From: Chloroflexota bacterium
Lineage (GTDB): Bacteria; Chloroflexota; Anaerolineae; Anaerolineales; UBA11858
Reading direction: 5' to 3'
NCBI GenBank assembly: GCA_003648195.1
Contig: QMOK01000007.1
Coordinates: forward strand, 1-32,112
DNA: 32,112 bases
The notes under the pieces were generated by a model, which saw nothing but the letters and a program-made list of their open reading frames with translations, was not told the origin of the DNA and did no database searches. Positions 26,470 to 32,112 of this stretch are shown piece after piece (position 1 is the stretch's first letter; each line of letters starts with the position of its first letter). The translations under genes were made by a program, and so were the position numbers.

Positions 26470-27747
26470 ATGAAACACCATAAACTATCATTTGTATTCG
26501 CTGGATTGTTGTTTGTCTTACTGCTTGCGTCTTGTACTACAAACCAACCGGCCCAAACACCTACCCCTGAGATTAAAATACTCAAAATTGGCGTGTTAGG
26601 CCCTTTTACAGGCCCTTCTGCCGCTACTGGCACGCAAATTAAAAACGCGGTAACAATGGCTTTTGATGATATAGATTACACTATAGGCGATTACCAAATT
26701 GAACTGGTCTGGATAGATTCCAAATCTGATCCAGAGATAGCTACACAAGCCTATGAAGAAGCCATTAAAAATCAAGGTGTCCAAGTTGGCATCATGAACT
26801 GGCACAGCTCTGTAGCTGTAGCTGCCATGGAAGTGACCGCGAGAAATAAAATCCCCCACTTTTTCGCCATGGGAGCAAGCAGCGCGGTCAACCAGAAATT
26901 CCACGCCAGCCCAGAATTTTACGGGTATTGGAACTTCAAAGGCTGGCCTGGTGTTGAACAAATTACCTCTACCTACGTCCAAGTAGCTGAAGATGCTATT
27001 ACCGCTGGGGTTTTACAGGTTGATGAGAAATTGGCTGCCATCTACGGAGAAGACACAGACTGGGGACGTGGCTTTGGAAACGCAATCAAACCTCACCTAG
27101 AAGCCAGTGGGTGGAGCATTGTCTCTGAACAATACCTTTCTTTGGATGCCACCGATTTCTCAGCCGTTGTTAAAGATTTCGAAGAAAAAGGAGTCGTTCT
27201 AGTAGCGGGTACCGCAACATCAGATACTTTTATGGCCGAATTTCTTAAAGAGCTTGACCAATCTGATTTAAATATTATAACAATTGCAGATGGTTTGGGT
27301 TGGCTTAGCGAATGGTATAGCTCGGCTGGCAGCTCATCCAACTACGTTCTAGACCAAGGGCCTCCAGGCTGGAAAACTAACGCGGCGCAAGCTTTTGCAG
27401 AAGATTACGAAACCCGATGGGGAATCGCTCCCAGCCCAACAAGTGCCGGGCTAACGTATGATTATGCTAATTTTTTCATTCAGATAGCTAAGGCAACTTA
27501 CGATCAATATGGCGAATTGAACAGTGAAACCCTATATGAATTTGGCAAAGAAAAAGTGCAAAGCGGACAATTCAGTTATGCCGATGGTGTCTTGATGCCA
27601 GAATACAAATACACGCCAGAAACCGTCCCCGATCCCATAGTTGGCATAGAATACTACGTTTTTCCTGTACTTCAGTATATTAATGGAGAAGGCGTAGTAA
27701 TCTGGCCCGAAGAATGGAAAGAAGCTGACTTCCAGGTGAAACCCTAA
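26470..27747 (+). CDS. Peripla_BP_6/LivJ-like (branched-chain amino-acid type) solute-binding lipoprotein
   Basis: Lipobox LLLASC. IKIGVLGPFTGPSAATGTQIKNAVTMAFDDI-type start, VGIMNWHSSVAVAAMEVTARNKIPHFFAMGASSAV, AAIYGEDTDWGRGF. SD aggag. Confidence 0.9.
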   Translation: MKHHKLSFVFAGLLFVLLLASCTTNQPAQTPTPEIKILKIGVLGPFTGPSAATGTQIKNAVTMAFDDIDYTIGDYQIELVWIDSKSDPEIATQAYEEAIKNQGVQVGIMNWHSSVAVAAMEVTARNKIPHFFAMGASSAVNQKFHASPEFYGYWNFKGWPGVEQITSTYVQVAEDAITAGVLQVDEKLAAIYGEDTDWGRGFGNAIKPHLEASGWSIVSEQYLSLDATDFSAVVKDFEEKGVVLVAGTATSDTFMAEFLKELDQSDLNIITIADGLGWLSEWYSSAGSSSNYVLDQGPPGWKTNAAQAFAEDYETRWGIAPSPTSAGLTYDYANFFIQIAKATYDQYGELNSETLYEFGKEKVQSGQFSYADGVLMPEYKYTPETVPDPIVGIEYYVFPVLQYINGEGVVIWPEEWKEADFQVKP

Positions 27748-27760
27748 GCAAGGAGCAGTT

Positions 27761-30079
27761 ATGAGCACACAATCACAGACTAAAACACCTGTGAGAAGTA
27801 TCCCTCTCCTCCATTTGTTACAAACCAGGTTAATCTTGTTCTTCCTGGCTATTTCTATTATCCCTCTAGTGTTTGTGAGCTGGTGGACATTTACCCGTTC
27901 GCAAAACGCTCTGAGCGCACAAATAAATGATCGCCTTGTCGCCGTGCGAAACTTAAAAGCTGAACGTTTGGAGGCTTTTCTCACCTCACTTGAAACAAGC
28001 TTAAATGTTGATGCTAACTCCCCTGTGATTGTCGATGCTCTTCAGCATTTTTCTTCCGCAGAAGATTTTTATTCCATACGTCTAGCCTATTTGTGGGATT
28101 CCACTTTATTAGACGCTGGTCAAGGCACCATTTACGATAGATACCATGCTCAGTACCACAACATATTTGGAAGCATGTTAAACACCAAGGGCTATGCTGA
28201 CATGTACCTGGTAGCTCCCGATGGCACCATAGTCTACAACTTTGATAAAGGCGATGATTTTGCTACTAACCTCTTAAGCGGGCCTTATAAAGATACTCAT
28301 CTAGCCGCTTTATTCCGCGAATTACGCACAAGCACTGATGCTGAAGAAGTAAAAATAACTGATTTTGTCCCTTACGGCCCTTCTCACGGCATACCAGCCA
28401 GTTTTATAGGCTCTCCAATAATAGCCAATGGAGAAAACATAGGCGTACTTATCTATCAACTTAACTTGGCATATCTTAATGACATCTTACAAAAAGAGGC
28501 TGAAGTTATAGGAATGACAGGCGAAGTCTATCTAGTTGGAACAGATAAATTAATGCGCTCCGATTTGCGTTTTAGTGAAGAAAGTACTATTCTAAAACAA
28601 GAGATTGATAATCAAGCAGTAAGATCCGCGTTAGATGGCAAAACTAGTACCGGACAAATTACAAATTACAATGGCGAGCTTGTGCTTGTTGCCTACCAAC
28701 CCCTAAAATTTGGAACGCAAACCTGGGCTTTAGTAACGCAGGTAGACGCAGCAGAAGCCGCAACCCCCGCCAATCTTCTTAGTAGTTCAATCTTGTTTTT
28801 TAGTGGAGTGGTTGCCCTGCTAGTGACAATAATAGGAATTATTATCACCAGGCGCATTATCAAACCTATTTCCGAGTTAACAATGGCAGCGGCAGCCATA
28901 GCAGAAGGCGACATAAACCGCCCTGTACCAGTTACTACACGTGACGAAATTGGTCTCTTAGCTCAAGCTTTTGGCACAATGACAGAACGTCTGCGAGACT
29001 TATTAAGTGGCCTAGAGCAGCAAATTGCTGACCGCACCCGTGCCCTAGAACAACGTTCCGCTTACCTAGAAAGTTCCGCCGAAATCAGCCGAGCGGTAAC
29101 CTCTATCTTGGATACAGACATCCTAATCCGACAAGTTGTGCGGCTCATCAAAGATCGTTTCAATCTCTACTACGTGGGACTTTTCCTTGTGGATGAAAGA
29201 AACGAATGGGCAATACTTCAAGCTGGCACCGGCGAAGCTGGACAAAAAATGCTCGCCAGCAATCACCGTCTTAAAATCGGAGAAGGCATGATAGGCTGGA
29301 GCATCGCCAACGCCGAGGCTCGCATCGCACTGGATGTAGGCGAGGACGCCGTACGTTTCGAAAACCCCTACCTGCCCGAAACACGCTCTGAAGGCGCATT
29401 GCCACTTCGTTCGCGTGGGCGCGTGCTAGGAGCGTTAACAGTCCAAAGCGCCGAAGAATCCGCTTTCGATCAAGACATTCTCACCACTCTACAGACCATG
29501 GCCGACCAAGTGGCTGTAGCCCTAGATAACGCCGAGTTGTTCGCCAAAAGTGAAGCAGCCCTAGAAGCTGAACGCAAAGCCTACGGCGCATTAAGCCAAG
29601 AAGCCTGGAAAGAAATAGTTCGCGGTCAGACCATTTCTGGTTACATCTCTAACGCCCCGGGAATGGCATACCCTATCCAAGACCAACAAACCCTCCCCTC
29701 GCTGCACACCATAGATCAAACAATCCAAGATGAAGGTCTCTCCGCCGTTATCCCCATCAAAAGTCACGGACGCATTTTAGGCGGCATCAAACTTGGCAAA
29801 CTTGAAGGCAGCAAAGAATGGACACAAGACCAACTTGCCCTAATCCAAACCGTGAGCGAACAAATGAGCGTGGCGCTGGAAAGTGCGCGTCTCTACCAAG
29901 AAACTCAGCGCCGTGCCACTCGTGAGCGTGTAATTGCGCAAGTATCAACTCATATTCGCGAAACCCTGGATATACAAACGATCCTTGAAACAACTGTAGA
30001 TGAATTATACGAACGCTTAGGATTAGAAACGGCAGCCATCCACTTGGCTACCGAGATTGTGCAAAGCGAGGAGGAATAA
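27761..30079 (+). CDS. TM-dCache-like-TM-HAMP-GAF receptor with half-GAF and GAF-like tail
   Basis: SD aaggag. HAMP (IIKPISELTMAAAAIAEGDINRPVPVTTRDEIGLLAQAFG), GAF, AYGALSQEAW, tail STHIRETLDIQTILETTVDELYERLG. Confidence 0.9.
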   Translation: MSTQSQTKTPVRSIPLLHLLQTRLILFFLAISIIPLVFVSWWTFTRSQNALSAQINDRLVAVRNLKAERLEAFLTSLETSLNVDANSPVIVDALQHFSSAEDFYSIRLAYLWDSTLLDAGQGTIYDRYHAQYHNIFGSMLNTKGYADMYLVAPDGTIVYNFDKGDDFATNLLSGPYKDTHLAALFRELRTSTDAEEVKITDFVPYGPSHGIPASFIGSPIIANGENIGVLIYQLNLAYLNDILQKEAEVIGMTGEVYLVGTDKLMRSDLRFSEESTILKQEIDNQAVRSALDGKTSTGQITNYNGELVLVAYQPLKFGTQTWALVTQVDAAEAATPANLLSSSILFFSGVVALLVTIIGIIITRRIIKPISELTMAAAAIAEGDINRPVPVTTRDEIGLLAQAFGTMTERLRDLLSGLEQQIADRTRALEQRSAYLESSAEISRAVTSILDTDILIRQVVRLIKDRFNLYYVGLFLVDERNEWAILQAGTGEAGQKMLASNHRLKIGEGMIGWSIANAEARIALDVGEDAVRFENPYLPETRSEGALPLRSRGRVLGALTVQSAEESAFDQDILTTLQTMADQVAVALDNAELFAKSEAALEAERKAYGALSQEAWKEIVRGQTISGYISNAPGMAYPIQDQQTLPSLHTIDQTIQDEGLSAVIPIKSHGRILGGIKLGKLEGSKEWTQDQLALIQTVSEQMSVALESARLYQETQRRATRERVIAQVSTHIRETLDIQTILETTVDELYERLGLETAAIHLATEIVQSEEE

Positions 30080-30082
30080 GTT

Positions 30083-31906
30083 ATGCCCATACTTTTTTGG
30101 GTAGAAATTGCAGCCTATTCAGCAGCTACCCTTAGCGCATTCACATTGGGTTTAATGGTATTAGCGACCGCGCCCAGACAACTGCTCAACCGCTTCTTTG
30201 CTTTTATCGCCATCTTAGAAGCTATTTGGGCTGTTTCTGCCGTACTATTAAGAATTGATCTACTGCTAGAGATAGGCAACGCTACCTTTTGGTTAGAATT
30301 TGCCGCCATTGCCTTGAATGTCATAGGTTATATTTTGCCCGCGTTTGCCATTCGCTACGTTGGACGCCGGTCAAAACGTGTTGATATATTTGTACTGCTA
30401 GGCTTTGTTGCCGCAGCAATTGTTATGGTGCCTACCTTCCGCGGCCAAATTTTGTTTAATCCAAATTTGGCCGCAAACGGCATCGCTATATACGATGTCA
30501 CTCAATGGGGATATATAGCCCCCTTGATACCTATACCATATTTTATTTTATCGTTTGTGATTCTTTGGCGTGATCGCCACGAGGCAAAGTCTACATACTT
30601 AGCATTAAGCACATTAGTCTTATTAATTGGGTTCGTATTGGGTGGAATATTACGTTCTGTTTTTCCATTACCAATTTTATCAATTACAGTCGCGCTCAGC
30701 GTAGGGGTTATGGGTTATGGCATTATTAAAAACCAGCTTTTCAATCCTTTAAAAGAATTAACCGAGCAATTAGAACAAAAAGTAGCAAAACGCACGCAAG
30801 AACTAGAAATCAGCCGCGATGCGCTCGCCGCTCAAACCCGTAAAATGGAACGCCGCAACAAGTACCTAGAAACAACTGCCACTGTAATACAAGAAGTCTC
30901 TTCTGTATTGCAGCCAGACGAATTACTCTCCGAAATAACGAACTTAATCACTGAACGGCTTAAACTTTTCCGCGTCGGCCTCTTTCTAATAGATCCAAGT
31001 AAAGAATGGGCTGTCCTTCGTGCCGCCGCTGGCCACGGAGCATTAAAAGAATTGGTTAAAGATGAGTTTCGTCTGCGCATTGACGAAAACGGAATCGTTG
31101 CCCATGTTATCAAAACAGGTCTCCCATACCTTACAGCAGACACAACCCAAGAACCTATCTATCTTCAAGTAGATAAAATTGCCGATACACGCTCCGAGTT
31201 AACCGTACCCTTGCGAGCACGCGGCAAAATTATGGGTGCCTTATCTATCCAAAGCCCAGAACTAGACACGTTCAACGAAGAAGACATTACTATTATGCAA
31301 ACACTAGCAGACCAAGTGGCATTAGCAATCAGCAATGCCCAACTCTTCCAACAAACTCAAGAAAGTCTAGAAATTGAGCGGCGGGCCTATGGTGAATTAA
31401 GCCGAGAAGCCTGGCAAAAATTGCTCCGCGGACAAGACAGCATAGCAGTCCTTCGGGATGAAAGCGGCGTCACACAAATAAGCGAATGGATTGACCCTGA
31501 AGTGAAACAAGTACTCGAAACAGGGGAAATTATCAGGAGCGAAGGAAACGCCACAAAACTGGGAGTGCCCATCCGCGTGCGTGGACAAGTCATTGGCGCT
31601 ATTGACGTTCATAAACACGAAGGCGCTGGTGAATGGAACAAAGAGCAAATAACTTTAGTAGAGACGCTGGCAAGCCAAGTTGGTGAGGCCCTTGAAGCCG
31701 CGCGTCTTTACCAAGAAACCCAGCGCCGTGCCGCCCGTGAACGAACAGCTAGCGATATTACCGCCAAAATGCGCCGTGCCGCTGGCGTAGAAAGAATTGT
31801 CCAAACCGCGCTAGATGAACTTTACGAAACATTAGGTACATCACGCGCCTTTATTCAACTAGGAACAACGCCAAATCAAAATGAAAACCCAGAAGAAGAT
31901 AAATAA
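30083..31906 (+). CDS. polytopic (HisKA_7TM-like) sensor with coiled coil, GAF, half-GAF and GAF-like tail
   Basis: 7TM-type N-terminus, coiled coil NPLKELTEQLEQKVAKRTQELEISRDAL, GAF, AYGELSREAW, tail TAKMRRAAGVERIVQTALDELYETLG. SD gaggagg. Confidence 0.88.
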   Translation: MPILFWVEIAAYSAATLSAFTLGLMVLATAPRQLLNRFFAFIAILEAIWAVSAVLLRIDLLLEIGNATFWLEFAAIALNVIGYILPAFAIRYVGRRSKRVDIFVLLGFVAAAIVMVPTFRGQILFNPNLAANGIAIYDVTQWGYIAPLIPIPYFILSFVILWRDRHEAKSTYLALSTLVLLIGFVLGGILRSVFPLPILSITVALSVGVMGYGIIKNQLFNPLKELTEQLEQKVAKRTQELEISRDALAAQTRKMERRNKYLETTATVIQEVSSVLQPDELLSEITNLITERLKLFRVGLFLIDPSKEWAVLRAAAGHGALKELVKDEFRLRIDENGIVAHVIKTGLPYLTADTTQEPIYLQVDKIADTRSELTVPLRARGKIMGALSIQSPELDTFNEEDITIMQTLADQVALAISNAQLFQQTQESLEIERRAYGELSREAWQKLLRGQDSIAVLRDESGVTQISEWIDPEVKQVLETGEIIRSEGNATKLGVPIRVRGQVIGAIDVHKHEGAGEWNKEQITLVETLASQVGEALEAARLYQETQRRAARERTASDITAKMRRAAGVERIVQTALDELYETLGTSRAFIQLGTTPNQNENPEEDK

Positions 31907-31932
31907 GGCAATTAAAGCAGCAAGAGGCCACA

Positions 31933-32112
31933 ATGACGGATAAACAAACCAAGATCAACCAGCAAGAACAAATAAAAAGAGAGCTACGCGAAAGCGAAGC
32001 ACGCTTCCGCGCAATTGTAGAAAATTCTCAATCTGGCATTTTGATAGTGAACAATAACTTTGAATTCACCTATGTTAACGATATGCTCTGCCAAATTTTA
32101 GATAGCAGCCAA
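31933..32112 (+). CDS. PAS-domain signalling protein, N-terminal 60 codons only (cut by window end)
   Basis: Translation MTDKQTKINQQEQIKRELRESEARFRAIVENSQSGILIVNNNFEFTYVNDMLCQILDSSQ has the PAS signature ESEARFRAIVENS. Open at the edge and absent from the ORF track. Confidence 0.88.
   Translation, partial: MTDKQTKINQQEQIKRELRESEARFRAIVENSQSGILIVNNNFEFTYVNDMLCQILDSSQ

Noticed and set aside
11740-27747. ABC importer operons
   Set aside because: Three SBPs of different families are present, but no permease or ATP-binding protein is encoded in the window.
3497-31648. The many minus-strand and alternate-frame ORFs inside the sensor genes
   Set aside because: All overlap strong plus-strand coding frames with recognised HAMP/GAF/SBP domains; sequences look like shadow translations.
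3437-31906. Hybrid histidine kinases or methyl-accepting chemotaxis proteins
   Set aside because: HAMP and GAF are present, but I find no H-box/N-box/G-box and no conserved MCP hairpin tip in any of the translations.
1-32112. CRISPR arrays, transposases, phage genes
   Set aside because: No direct-repeat/spacer pattern and no transposase, integrase or phage proteins seen on either strand.

Overview
The window probably comes from an Anaerolineae/Chloroflexota-like bacterium (inferred from protein style only). The left edge holds a minus-strand secreted S8 subtilisin-like protease. Its leader looks like a GEMM/c-di-GMP-I-type riboswitch with a terminator and a possible 17-aa upstream ORF. A tRNA-Gly(CCC) follows. 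From about 2.4 kb to the right edge, a single co-directional run of about 29.7 kb encodes two stand-alone CheY-like receivers, twelve large membrane-anchored GAF sensory proteins, three orphan solute-binding lipoproteins of three different families (PhnD-like, ModA-like, LivJ/Peripla_BP_6-like), and the start of a PAS protein cut by the window edge. I see no histidine-kinase catalytic domain, GGDEF/EAL, MCP signalling domain or ABC permease/ATPase in the window. The twelve sensors fall into six consecutive pairs. Each pair is a HAMP receptor followed by a polytopic-TM receptor, with a tight or overlapping junction inside the pair. Three of the six pairs are preceded by a solute-binding protein. 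Eleven of the twelve sensors share a C-terminal module (GAF, a Y...W motif, a half-GAF, and a tail ending like the first helix and strand of another GAF). This looks like a modular multi-input sensor array whose transmitter lies outside the window or acts in trans.
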